Shown: positions 15,522 through 22,182 of the stretch, piece by piece
How the letters are laid out: every line of letters starts with the position of its first letter
How positions within the stretch are numbered: position 1 is the stretch's first letter
Source: a virus
Virus record (IMG/VR): IMGVR_UViG_3300042876_000083
Coordinates: 1 to 44,187 of that record
DNA length: 44,187 nt
Direction: 5' to 3' (one strand)
The notes under the pieces: model-generated
Told to the model about the DNA's origin: nothing
What the model saw: only the letters and a program-made list of their open reading frames with translations
Databases searched by the model: none
Position numbers and translations under genes: made by a program

Positions 15522-16376
15522 TTGCAGAAAACATCCTATGACAATGTTGTAACTTTACGTTTTGACGACATCGCGGCGGGCTGGGAACAATGGGTGATGT
15601 TATCATCTGATGAACATTCCGATAGTCCATTTTGTAACTCGAAATTAGAAAAGCAACATCTGGAAGAGGCGCTTGACAAGAAGGCCATCATCCTAAAAGG
15701 CGGTGATCTATTTGACGCCATGCAGGGAAAGCGCGACCCAAGAGCATCATACCGCGAACTTCTACCGTTGTTGAAAGAAAACAACTACTTTGATTCCCTA
15801 ATCAACCTACTCTTTGACAAATACAAAAAGTACGCCAAGAACATGGTAATGATTGCGAAGGGCAATCACGAAATGTCTGTACTTCGCCACCACTCAACAG
15901 ACTTGATAGAAAGACTTGCTTATAAACTCAACCAAGAGTGCGGGTCAAATATCTCAGTGGGTGGATATGGCGGATGGGTAAAATTCAACTTTACGTGGAA
16001 TAAAACGAAGCGGTATACTGCGAACCTAAAATACTTCCACGGTGCTGGTGGCGGGTCGGCTCCTGTGACTCGCGGCGTTATCCAGACGAACCGACAGGCG
16101 GTGTACCTTCCTGATGCTACGATTGTCTGGAACGGCCACAATCACGAGGAGTATACCGTTCCTATCGCAAGGGAGCGCATATCAGACAAAGGCGTTATCT
16201 ACCAGGATTTACAATGGCACGTCCGAACCCCCGGATACAAGAACGGATACCAGAACGGATCTGAGGGGTTTGAAGTTGAAAGTGGCATGGCTCCAAAACC
16301 AAACGGTTGTATATGGCTGAAATTCTATTTACAGGATGACCGTATCAGGGTTACAGCCATTAGCGATATAATCTAG
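15522..16376 (+). CDS. Calcineurin-like metallophosphoesterase
   Basis: The product is 284 aa with a TTG start supported by GGAGGAG 6 nt upstream. All metal-binding blocks of the family are visible in order: SSDEHSD (D-x-H), KGGDLFD (GDxxD), AKGNHE (GNHE), a lone YFHGAGG His and WNGHNHEEY (GHxH). Such enzymes hydrolyse phosphomonoesters or diesters with two metal ions; the substrate is unknown. It sits in the lysis/late region with its own promoter. Roles in nucleotide or RNA turnover, or counter-defence against nucleotide signals, are possible but not shown. Confidence 0.85.
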   Translation: MQKTSYDNVVTLRFDDIAAGWEQWVMLSSDEHSDSPFCNSKLEKQHLEEALDKKAIILKGGDLFDAMQGKRDPRASYRELLPLLKENNYFDSLINLLFDKYKKYAKNMVMIAKGNHEMSVLRHHSTDLIERLAYKLNQECGSNISVGGYGGWVKFNFTWNKTKRYTANLKYFHGAGGGSAPVTRGVIQTNRQAVYLPDATIVWNGHNHEEYTVPIARERISDKGVIYQDLQWHVRTPGYKNGYQNGSEGFEVESGMAPKPNGCIWLKFYLQDDRIRVTAISDII

Positions 16377-16391
16377 TAGAGAGGAGGTAAT

Positions 16392-16664
16392 ATGGAGAGA
16401 AACGAAGTATACAAGTTGATAGATGGTGAGCGCGATTACCAAAACAATAAATGGCCACAAGGAAACGCGGAGGCTGGATGGCGACACTCAAAACCAGAGG
16501 AGTGGATTGTCTACATGGAGGATTATCTTCTTGAAGCAAAACATATCCTATCAAGAGAAGACAGGATCGTTGCGAATCCAAAGGCAATGGCAATCGTAAG
16601 GAAAATCGCGGCTATGTGCGTAAACGCAATGGAGCATATTGATACTCCGCCGCGTCAATTTTAG
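16392..16664 (+). CDS. Conserved small phage protein of unknown function
   Basis: The product is 90 aa, with a GAGGAGG site. ERDYQNNKW near the start, then EEWIVYMEDYLLEA, an Ala-rich helix with IVRKIAAMCVNAMEHIDTPPR at the end: this pattern is recurrent in small phage proteins, all-alpha and soluble. Function is unknown. It is the first of three closely spaced genes ending at a terminator. Confidence 0.65.
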   Translation: MERNEVYKLIDGERDYQNNKWPQGNAEAGWRHSKPEEWIVYMEDYLLEAKHILSREDRIVANPKAMAIVRKIAAMCVNAMEHIDTPPRQF

Positions 16665-16675
16665 AGAGGAGGCTT

Positions 16676-16915
16676 ATGAAGAAACGAGTGTATTCAGACA
16701 TCGACGCCGCGTTGCAGTTGGTAGAACCAGCAGACATCCGCGTTCCAATGGAGAAGCCGAAAGACGTTGCGCTTCGTATCCTGGCAAAGTACAATGAGTT
16801 GTTCGGCGAGCCGGATATGCGGATGGTCGCGAAGAAAGACAATGACCAACTTTCCGTGGCATTGAAGCAATATTACAACAAGCACGGTATGTTGGAAACC
16901 TATCAGTTTAGTTAA
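16676..16915 (+). CDS. Small hypothetical protein
   Basis: The product is 79 aa with a strong GAGAGGAGG site. It is predicted soluble and mainly helical, with a basic start and no Cys. I do not recognise a family. It lies between the small conserved gene and the LLH-type holin in what looks like one transcription unit. Confidence 0.6.
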   Translation: MKKRVYSDIDAALQLVEPADIRVPMEKPKDVALRILAKYNELFGEPDMRMVAKKDNDQLSVALKQYYNKHGMLETYQFS

Positions 16916-16924
16916 GGAGGATAT

Positions 16925-17305
16925 ATGGAAGTCTTGAAAGAGTTTGGAGTTACCTTTCTCAATCTGTTTTTGCAGTTAGTCTTGCCGCCCCTCGTGGCTG
17001 TTATCGTAGGATTTGTTATCAAGTGGGTGAAGAGCAAGATTGCCGCCGCCGAAGCCGTGCTGGATTCCAACACGCTTGACATCATCAAAAAGGCCGTTTC
17101 TTCAGCCGTGTTAGCCGCCGAACAGGTAGGGCTTGCCGACGCGCTTCTCGACAAGAAGGATTACGCTATCAACGCCGCCCAACAGTCTCTTGCTGGATGG
17201 GGACTTGCGATTGACATAGATGAATTGGATGTGTTGATCGAAGCCGCCGTTATGGAAGAGTTCAACCGCTATCGCGTACCAGAAGCGGAAGAAGTTATCG
17301 AGTAA
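16925..17305 (+). CDS. Holin, LLH family
   Basis: The product is 126 aa with TAAGGAGG upstream. One N-terminal transmembrane helix (about residues 10-34, FLNLFLQLVLPPLVAVIVG and on), followed by an Ala-rich amphipathic region (KKAVSSAVLAAEQVG) and an acidic C terminus with IEAAVMEEFN: the layout of LLH-type holins. It would time lysis by permeabilising the membrane for the GH25 endolysin. It ends the late operon; a strong terminator follows 17 nt downstream. Confidence 0.78.
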   Translation: MEVLKEFGVTFLNLFLQLVLPPLVAVIVGFVIKWVKSKIAAAEAVLDSNTLDIIKKAVSSAVLAAEQVGLADALLDKKDYAINAAQQSLAGWGLAIDIDELDVLIEAAVMEEFNRYRVPEAEEVIE

Positions 17306-17321
17306 CCTACATGACCAACAG

Positions 17322-17350
17322 ACCGCCCTCATTGTAGGGCGGTTTTGTTT
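17322..17350 (+). terminator. Intrinsic terminator ending the late operon
   Basis: 8-bp stem ACCGCCCT/AGGGCGGT with a 6-nt loop, followed by TTTTGTTT. It closes transcription after the holin gene and overlaps the -35 region of the next promoter. Confidence 0.88.
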
Positions 17351-17360
17351 GTGGTATAAT
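17332..17360 (+). promoter_or_regulatory. Promoter of the structured RNA 1
   Basis: TATAAT at 17355-17360 with an extended TGG element; a weak TTGTAG lies 17 nt upstream, inside the terminator. The block GTGGTATAATCAAA is the start of the 71-nt module shared with 30025-30095. Confidence 0.8.
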
Positions 17361-17365
17361 CAAAG

Positions 17366-17753
17366 CGTGGTCGAGAGGGCTGCATCAAGCGGTTCGTTTG
17401 CGTAGGCAACTTGGCTGCATAGTAAGTATCACGATGGTTGGACATGCCTAAAGTTTCGACTGACCGCTAATGCCAACCGAACTGCTCCGAGTGTCAAAGG
17501 CACGGAAGGCCTGGTAAACGGCGAAGTCGCAAGCGACTTTACCAACGGCAACGGGGTCGTATCCCTACCGGAGCAACTAAGTTGTGTGTTTGAGGAAAGT
17601 ACGGACGGGGCTGACATCCCCCAAAAAAATCCGTAGCCCTGTCAGTGGGTCACGATCCTCCTCTTGTCAAGGTTGGTTTGGCCGCCTAGCGACCAAAACC
17701 ATAAAACAACTGTCCACAACAAGCGAGACCGTCCTTCGGGGCGGTCTTTGCTT
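17366..17753 (+). ncRNA. Structured non-coding RNA 1, about 390 nt
   Basis: It has its own promoter and ends at a UUCG-capped terminator, with no credible ORF. Helices seen: closing stem CGTGGT/ATCACG (17366-17371 with 17428-17433) around a conserved core; GGTTGG/CCAACC; AGCGGT in the core complementary to ACCGCT (a possible long-range pairing); TGCTCCG/CGGAGCA enclosing AAGTCGC-AA-GCGACTT; ACGGA/TCCGT enclosing GGGG/CCCC whose loop CTGACA is complementary to a downstream TGTCAG (pseudoknot candidate); GAGGA/TCCTC; and GTTGTG/CACAAC closing the last domain. I do not recognise an Rfam class. The first 71 nt from the promoter recur at 30025-30095. Confidence 0.72.
17726..17753 (+). terminator. 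Intrinsic terminator of RNA 1
   Basis: 9-bp stem AGACCGTCC/GGGCGGTCT with a TTCG loop, then TTTGCTTT. Confidence 0.92.
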
Positions 17754-17764
17754 TAACTTAGCAT

Positions 17765-17796
17765 GATTGTAAAGTTATTACCACGGATTGTAAAGT
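17765..17796 (+). repeat. Two direct repeats spaced by two helical turns
   Basis: GATTGTAAAGT occurs at 17765-17775 and 17786-17796, start-to-start distance 21 bp. They lie in a gene-free stretch (17754-17962) that also has an AT-rich part (about 17830-17870) and the inverted repeat ATATTG-GT-CAATAT at 17943-17956. These are candidate protein-binding sites or part of a replication origin; nothing else is recognised here. Confidence 0.45.
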
Positions 17797-17962
17797 CAAG
17801 GGTCGCCCCTAGAAGCCACCAGAACGCCGTAAATTTTCTAAAGGTAAATATACTCAATTGATGATATTACGTCGTTTTCTCTATCTGCGCCAATCAATCG
17901 CTATGATAAACTATGCGCGTTTCTGAAGTCCACCAGGGGGTGATATTGGTCAATATTGCCTA

Positions 17963-17991
17963 TTGACATTTGTAATACATGTCTGTATAAT
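17963..17991 (+). promoter_or_regulatory. Consensus early promoter, spacer-motif family
   Basis: Perfect TTGACA (17963-17968), 17-nt spacer beginning TTTGTAATACAT, perfect TATAAT (17986-17991). It drives the first early operon. The same spacer motif is found at 24340, and on the - strand at 13041-13069 and 42593-42620. An inverted repeat (17943-17956) lies just upstream. Confidence 0.9.
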
Positions 17992-18018
17992 GAATTCAAG
18001 AAATGAGGAGATGACAAG

Positions 18019-18171
18019 ATGACACTAACAATCAACGGCAACAAATACGAAGTCAAACAGCGAAAACTCGAAAATGGAATTGTCTGGCTTTATTGCACCA
18101 GAGGTCGCCACGGATACGCAATCGCCGATTTGGGCAACGGGAAATACGGCAAGGTCAATCTTTTATTCTAA
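18019..18171 (+). CDS. Small early protein, 50 aa
   Basis: The ATG at 18019 has GAGGAG 12-17 nt upstream and is the first gene after the consensus promoter. The protein begins MTLTINGNKYEVKQRKLENG, a beta-rich, basic small protein without Cys clusters (one Cys). No family is recognised. As the first early gene it is a candidate host-takeover or regulatory peptide. Confidence 0.6.
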   Translation: MTLTINGNKYEVKQRKLENGIVWLYCTRGRHGYAIADLGNGKYGKVNLLF

Positions 18172-18223
18172 TCCACCAACCGGGGCGCGACGAGATACGC
18201 GCAATCTAATAGAGGAGAGACTT

Positions 18224-18424
18224 ATGGATAAACAAATAGCAAAAGAACGCATCAAATTGGCAATCAATAAAATAAAAGAAAACGCCGAAAACGATCTTGA
18301 TTTTGCAAGGCGCGTTGCTCAGTCTGGTAGGTATAGTGAGGCCTATGAGCGGTCATTCCGCGCAACAAATTTTAGCGAAGTTGCCAGTTGGTTAGAAATT
18401 CAATTTAAAGACATTTTAGATTAG
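18224..18424 (+). CDS. Small helical early protein
   Basis: The product is 66 aa. The ATG at 18224 is preceded by GAGGAGAG; upstream in-frame codons overlap the previous gene and lack a site. It is predicted all-helical (KQIAKERIKLAINKIKENAE), with an Arg-rich middle. No family is recognised. Confidence 0.6.
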   Translation: MDKQIAKERIKLAINKIKENAENDLDFARRVAQSGRYSEAYERSFRATNFSEVASWLEIQFKDILD

Positions 18425-18435
18425 AGGAGAGACTT

Positions 18436-18648
18436 ATGGCAGAAAATAACATCGTAACATTCCGCACCACCGATCTTGAACGGTCAATGCTTGATTACCT
18501 GATTTCAAAGGGTCACAAGCAATCGGATGTCATCAAGGCTGGTATCCAAGAAGTTTATCGGCAGGAAGTATTAGCCGAAAGACCAATCCCAGTCGTCGGT
18601 ACAATCAAGGACGGCGTTGTAGACTGGGCAGCAGAAAACGACAAGTGA
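18436..18648 (+). CDS. Ribbon-helix-helix-like DNA-binding protein
   Basis: The 70-aa product has an N-terminal beta strand (IVTFRTTD), helix A (LERSMLDYLISKG) and helix B (KQSDVIKAGIQEVYRQ), the Arc/MetJ/CopG fold order. Such proteins bind DNA as dimers through the paired strand. It is an early gene near several promoters with a shared palindromic spacer motif (TGTAWTACA), so it could be the regulator that reads that motif; this link is inference only. Confidence 0.62.
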   Translation: MAENNIVTFRTTDLERSMLDYLISKGHKQSDVIKAGIQEVYRQEVLAERPIPVVGTIKDGVVDWAAENDK

Positions 18649-18652
18649 GGTT

Positions 18653-18946
18653 ATGATGGTAGCACTAGCGATAGGCAGTTACACACGAGAACAACCGACC
18701 ACGCACGACTGGAAACCTGGTCGGTACACTCTCAAAGGTCAGCAGACGCCGCGCTATGTCACAGATGCGGCCTTAGCAGTTGAGCAAGCGTGGCGGGATT
18801 ACGACATGACCATCGACCTGCGAGAGGATCATCTTGCGGTCAACATGGAGGTGGACACCGCGCTCAACAGGGCATTGAAAGCCGAACAACACGAGCGCGA
18901 GATGAGGGAGCGATGGACACAAGAACTCCTGAATTCGGAGAGGTGA
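18653..18946 (+). CDS. Hypothetical early protein
   Basis: The product is about 97 aa; two adjacent ATG codons (18653, 18656) are possible and the second has better spacing to GTGAGG. It has a charged helical C-terminal part (LKAEQHEREMRERWTQELL) and a Trp/Tyr-rich N terminus. No family is recognised. Confidence 0.55.
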   Translation: MMVALAIGSYTREQPTTHDWKPGRYTLKGQQTPRYVTDAALAVEQAWRDYDMTIDLREDHLAVNMEVDTALNRALKAEQHEREMRERWTQELLNSER

Positions 18947-18950
18947 CAAA

Positions 18951-19241
18951 ATGACAGAATGGAATCAGGAATTTGAGGACAGCGTAGAACAAAAGTTCGT
19001 GAATGGCAAGACTATTTCAAATTATGAAATGGAAACCGCTATCAGTGAGATTCACCGCCTAAAGAAACTGGTCGGAGAGCTGGTTGAAGATACAGAGCGA
19101 TTGGCTAATGTCGCAGGACATTACGACGGTTGTCCTGCATGGGATTGCGAAGACGATGAATGTACTTGCGAAACAAGACCTACGCTTGATAAGCATTATG
19201 CCCTTCTCTCCCGCGAAAAGGTAGTGTTGTATGGCAGATGA
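18951..19241 (+). CDS. Hypothetical early protein with Cys-rich C-terminal part
   Basis: The product is 96 aa. MTEWNQEFEDSVEQKF is followed by a helix (MSEIHRLKKLVGELVED type) and a short Cys-rich stretch with four Cys in CPAWDCEDDECTC, which may bind zinc. The N-terminal part resembles the protein at 26819-27163 (MTEW, then an acidic helix and EIxxLKK/EIEKLQR), so the two are probably distant paralogues. Function unknown. Confidence 0.6.
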   Translation: MTEWNQEFEDSVEQKFVNGKTISNYEMETAISEIHRLKKLVGELVEDTERLANVAGHYDGCPAWDCEDDECTCETRPTLDKHYALLSREKVVLYGR

Positions 19242-19356
19242 ATTAGACGACAGCGCACAGGCCGAGTTAGACAGGCAGTTTGAGCGGATGTTCATCGAGG
19301 AAGAAACACAGCCGGATGAACATCTGGAAGAGGTCAAGGAATACTTAGAGAAGTGA
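19231..19356 (+). CDS. Small acidic protein, 41 aa
   Basis: The ATG at 19231 lies inside the end of the previous gene (11-nt overlap), with AAAGGTAG upstream. The peptide is very acidic (MADELDDSAQAELDRQFERM and then EEETQPDE). Such DNA-mimic-like composition is seen in some phage inhibitors, but there is no specific evidence for that here. Confidence 0.5.
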   Translation: MADELDDSAQAELDRQFERMFIEEETQPDEHLEEVKEYLEK

Positions 19357-19365
19357 GGAGAGAAT

Positions 19366-19947
19366 ATGCAAAGCGAAAAAATTGATCTGTTAGCATCAGC
19401 ACTTGTAAAGGCGCAGGCCGAAATGAAACCCGCCCCCATGAACGCGGTCAATCCATTCCTGCATAACAAGTATGCAGACTTGGGAACGCTGATTCAGACC
19501 GCCGAACCTGTCCTGGCGAAGAACGGGTTGGCTATCTCGCAGTTGCCCACCAATGAAGGCGGGCAACTCGGAGTGAGAACGATCCTTATGCACCAGTCGG
19601 GCCAGTTCATCGAATCCACCGTATCGCTGCCCCTGGGTGACGAAAAAGGAAAGTCGTTAGCGCAGGTCGCCGGGTCGGTCATCACCTACCTACGCCGCTA
19701 TTCATACTCCGCTATTTTGGGGATGTATAGCGACGAGGACACAGACGGCAACGATAACCACAAGCAGGAAAGACCAAAGCCAGAGAACATCGTTGTTCCC
19801 GACAAGACGACCCCAAACGATTACTGGAAACTTGTGCGCATTACCTTGAAGTGGGATGAAGCCAAGAGCAAGGCGCTGCTGGAGCGCTGCGGCGGTGACT
19901 TTGAGATGGCGTTTGTTGAAGCGAAAAAAGAAGCGGAGGCGAAATAA
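19366..19947 (+). CDS. erf: ERF-family single-strand annealing recombinase
   Basis: The product is 193 aa. Family blocks are clear: NPFLHNKYADLGTLIQTAEP, VLAKNGLAISQLP, VRTILMHQSGQFIES, and QVAGSVITYLRRYSYSAILG followed by the acidic SDEDTDGND. ERF proteins anneal complementary single strands in phage recombination and genome circularisation. The next gene encodes SSB with a 1-nt overlap, which supports a recombination/replication cassette. Confidence 0.9.
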   Translation: MQSEKIDLLASALVKAQAEMKPAPMNAVNPFLHNKYADLGTLIQTAEPVLAKNGLAISQLPTNEGGQLGVRTILMHQSGQFIESTVSLPLGDEKGKSLAQVAGSVITYLRRYSYSAILGMYSDEDTDGNDNHKQERPKPENIVVPDKTTPNDYWKLVRITLKWDEAKSKALLERCGGDFEMAFVEAKKEAEAK

Positions 19948-20279
19948 TGGACTCACCTGTAACTATCGTCGGTAATGCTGGGCGCGACGCGGAACTTCGT
20001 TTTACCCCCGAGGGCAAGGCTGTCGCCTCTGTGTCCGTTGCAACCTATTCAAGCGGTACTAAAGAAAACGATAATAAGGTATCCGTTTGGGTGCGCGTGT
20101 CATTTTGGGGTGAGGTTGCAGAACAGGCGAACTCGATTACCAAAGGCCAGAAGTTGATCGTGCGCGGGCGGTTCACGCCCGTCAGGATTTGGGAGAAAGA
20201 CGGCAAGACACAGGCCAATATTGAGATGACTGGCGACTCGTTTGAAGCGGTGCAGCGCCAAGAGACAACACCGTTTTGA
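19947..20279 (+). CDS. ssb: Single-stranded DNA-binding protein (OB fold)
   Basis: The product is 110 aa. OB-fold signatures: TIVGNAGRDAELRFTPEGKA at the N terminus, SVSVATY, VWVRVSFWGEVAEQA, KGQKLIVRGR and ANIEMTGDSFEAV. The protein is shorter than bacterial SSB and ends in TTPF, a reduced form of the acidic DDxPF tail that recruits partners. It probably protects single-stranded DNA for the ERF recombinase and the replication proteins next door. Confidence 0.9.
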   Translation: MDSPVTIVGNAGRDAELRFTPEGKAVASVSVATYSSGTKENDNKVSVWVRVSFWGEVAEQANSITKGQKLIVRGRFTPVRIWEKDGKTQANIEMTGDSFEAVQRQETTPF

Positions 20280-20298
20280 GTAGCTTGAAAATCGAGTT

Positions 20299-20308
20299 GT
20301 GGTATAAT
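20299..20308 (+). promoter_or_regulatory. Extended -10 promoter upstream of the HNH gene
   Basis: TGTGGTATAAT block with TATAAT at 20303-20308, just after the SSB stop. It starts transcription directly into the interleaved inverted repeats. Confidence 0.72.
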
Positions 20309-20311
20309 GAA

Positions 20312-20400
20312 TTTGCTTAGGACGGAATGATAACATACAACCAGCCGCTTTTCGTCATACGTCCTAAGCAAACGTTATCAGTGACGAGAGCGGCTGATTG
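20312..20400 (+). repeat. Three interleaved inverted repeats (A-B-C-A'-B'-C'), candidate RNA pseudoknot
   Basis: A: TTTGCTTAGGACG (20312-20324) pairs with CGTCCTAAGCAAA (20360-20372), 13 bp. B: TGATAAC (20328-20334) pairs with GTTATCA (20374-20380), 7 bp. C: 20338-20357 pairs with 20382-20400 (about 15 of 16 positions, core AGCCGC/GCGGCT). Each right arm is the reverse complement of its own left arm but the order is parallel, so the stems cannot all form as a nested fold. The element lies between a promoter and an HNH gene. Confidence 0.75.
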
Positions 20401-20418
20401 TTATCTAGGAGCGGAATT

Positions 20419-20739
20419 ATGGCCTACATACCAATTGAATTAAGAAAAAGAATTTACGAAAGGGATAAATACACTTGCCAGTATTGTGGGAAAATTGGAC
20501 AGCCGATAAGGCGTTATGGAAGACCATGTATAATAGAAAATCCAAAGAATGTAAATACTAAAACAGAACATGGTAGTTATAACGGTCTCGATGTTATACC
20601 TTTCGAGATAGACCACATCATTCCCGTTTGTTATGGGGGAGATACGGTTGAGGAAAATCTAGTTTTGGCTTGTGCTAAGTGTAACAGATCAAAGGGTTAT
20701 AGATTACTAGGAGTAAAATATGGCCGGGTATTGGCTTAA
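20419..20739 (+). CDS. HNH endonuclease
   Basis: The product is 106 aa; the ATG at 20419 has TAGGAGCGG upstream. Motifs: an N-terminal C-x2-C (YTCQYCGKIG), the HNH core IDHIIPVCYGGDTVEENLV, and the second C-x2-C in ACAKCNRSKG. HNH nucleases cut DNA with one metal ion. A free-standing gene in an early region, preceded by its own promoter and structured leader and splitting SSB from the replication initiator, looks like a homing-type insertion. The 3' end overlaps the next start by 20 nt. Confidence 0.88.
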   Translation: MAYIPIELRKRIYERDKYTCQYCGKIGQPIRRYGRPCIIENPKNVNTKTEHGSYNGLDVIPFEIDHIIPVCYGGDTVEENLVLACAKCNRSKGYRLLGVKYGRVLA

Positions 20740-21562
20740 ATTGTATACTGAAATTCTTGAAGACCCTAAGTATCACCGCTTATCTGACACGGCGAAATTA
20801 GGGATGATTGAATTGATGCTAGTTGCCAAAAAAGTTGACATGGACGGCGAGATACCTTCAATTGAAGATGTGTCATTTTATACCCGCAGGTCAGTTGAAT
20901 GGTGGAAACCAGTTTTTGAAGAGTTGTTGTCAATCGAATATCTTGTGACAAATGGAACCGAAACGATTATCAGAAAGTTTGCAGAACGTCAAGCGGCACT
21001 TGAACCAGCAGAACGACAAAGATTGTCACGAGAAATAAAACACAAAAAGGAGTTCCGTCACGAACCTGTCACGGATATGTCACAAAAGGTAACGGAGAGA
21101 AGAGAAGAAACAGAAACAGAAACAGATAAGAGTAGAGAAGAAGTAGAATCCGCTGCTTCTATCCCTCCCATAAATCCATTGACAGGCGAATACGAATCAA
21201 ATCCTCCCAACCAATACGAACCCGCCGATGATCTATTCTGTGACGACGCCTTTCTGAGAGTGACAGGATTCTACCCGACAGAACGAGTAAACGAAGTTAG
21301 GCGAACAATAAAGATGTTGTCCGAGAAACACAAGATAAATGACCGCGCAAAAATGGCCGACCATCTGAGGCCGTTCTACCTAGAGTCTATAAAGCGCAAG
21401 AATAAGCAGGGCCAGAATTACCAGAAGTCTAATACATTCTGGATACTCGAATGGGCGGCCACCGGCGAAATCCCCGCCGTGAAATCCAAAGACACTTTCA
21501 AGCAGCAATCCCAGGAAGAGATAAACAAACTTCGTGAGGAATTGAGGAAGGGGAATAAATGA
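20720..21562 (+). CDS. Phage replication initiator (winged-helix, DnaD/O-like)
   Basis: The product is 280 aa. The N-terminal ~85 residues (WLKLYTEILEDPKYHRLSD, then LGMIELMLVAKKVDMDGEIP and a WWKPVFEELLSIEYL helix) form a winged-helix of the type found in phage replisome organisers. A low-complexity Glu/Thr-rich linker (residues about 117-145) follows, then a helical C-terminal domain with NTFWILEWAATGEIP that probably contacts the helicase loader. It lies directly before a methyltransferase and the DnaC-like loader. Confidence 0.75.
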   Translation: MAGYWLKLYTEILEDPKYHRLSDTAKLGMIELMLVAKKVDMDGEIPSIEDVSFYTRRSVEWWKPVFEELLSIEYLVTNGTETIIRKFAERQAALEPAERQRLSREIKHKKEFRHEPVTDMSQKVTERREETETETDKSREEVESAASIPPINPLTGEYESNPPNQYEPADDLFCDDAFLRVTGFYPTERVNEVRRTIKMLSEKHKINDRAKMADHLRPFYLESIKRKNKQGQNYQKSNTFWILEWAATGEIPAVKSKDTFKQQSQEEINKLREELRKGNK

Positions 21563-22182
21563 CCGTCAAATTGATTTGTGGTGATTGTCTCGAAGTGATG
21601 AAGTCGATACCGGACAAGAGTATTGATGTGGTGATTACTGACCCGCCTTACGGGATAGGGAAGGATGGACAAAAAGAATCGTCTGGCGTTCATGGAGGGC
21701 GCAAGGGATATGAGTTTAAGGGATGGGATAGTATTAGACCAGATAAGCAGGTGTTTGATGAAATCCAAAGAGTTTCACAAAATCAAGTTATATGGGGCGG
21801 CAATTATTTTGCTGACTATTTGCCCGCAACTTCAAAATGGCTAGTTTGGGATAAAGGGCAAAGAATAAATCAATCCGATGGTGAATTAGCGTGGACATCT
21901 TTTTCAGGCGCACTAAGAATATACACATTAAATCGGGTGGCAATAATGACCGATGGCGCCATTCATCCTACTCAAAAACCAGCATCTCTTATGAGATGGG
22001 TAATTTTGAACAACACTCGCGAAGGTGATACCATCCTCGACCCCTTCATGGGTTCTGGCACAACAGGAGTAGCGTGTGTCCAGACAGGCAGAAACTTCAT
22101 CGGAATAGAGATTGACCCAGAATATTTCGCAATTGCTGAAAAGAGAATCAAGGATGCACAACAGCAGATGAGGCTATTCTAA
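21559..22182 (+). CDS. DNA methyltransferase 1 (beta-class N6-adenine/N4-cytosine type)
   Basis: The product is 207 aa. The catalytic motif DPPY (TDPPYGIG) lies near the N terminus and the SAM-binding motif DPFMGSGTT near the C terminus, an order typical of the beta class. HPTQKP, the usual motif X region, is present. It methylates bases in DNA, probably adenine, using SAM. It shares nearly identical ends with the second methyltransferase at 23064. Likely function is protecting phage DNA against host restriction. Confidence 0.9.
   Translation: MTVKLICGDCLEVMKSIPDKSIDVVITDPPYGIGKDGQKESSGVHGGRKGYEFKGWDSIRPDKQVFDEIQRVSQNQVIWGGNYFADYLPATSKWLVWDKGQRINQSDGELAWTSFSGALRIYTLNRVAIMTDGAIHPTQKPASLMRWVILNNTREGDTILDPFMGSGTTGVACVQTGRNFIGIEIDPEYFAIAEKRIKDAQQQMRLF

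Noticed and set aside
17360-17430. tRNA-like gene, because GTGGTCGAG and GGTTCG recall tRNA D- and T-arm sequences
   Set aside because: No acceptor stem, anticodon arm or 3' CCA-compatible end can be folded; the same core occurs at 30040 with a closing helix instead.
17591-17760. RNase P RNA, because GAGGAAAG resembles its conserved P4 element
   Set aside because: The match is short, in the wrong part of the RNA and the 3' partner (ACAGAAACC-like) is absent.
20312-20400. Simple intrinsic terminator after SSB
   Set aside because: The arms are interleaved, there is no U-tract after the hairpins, and a promoter lies upstream of them.
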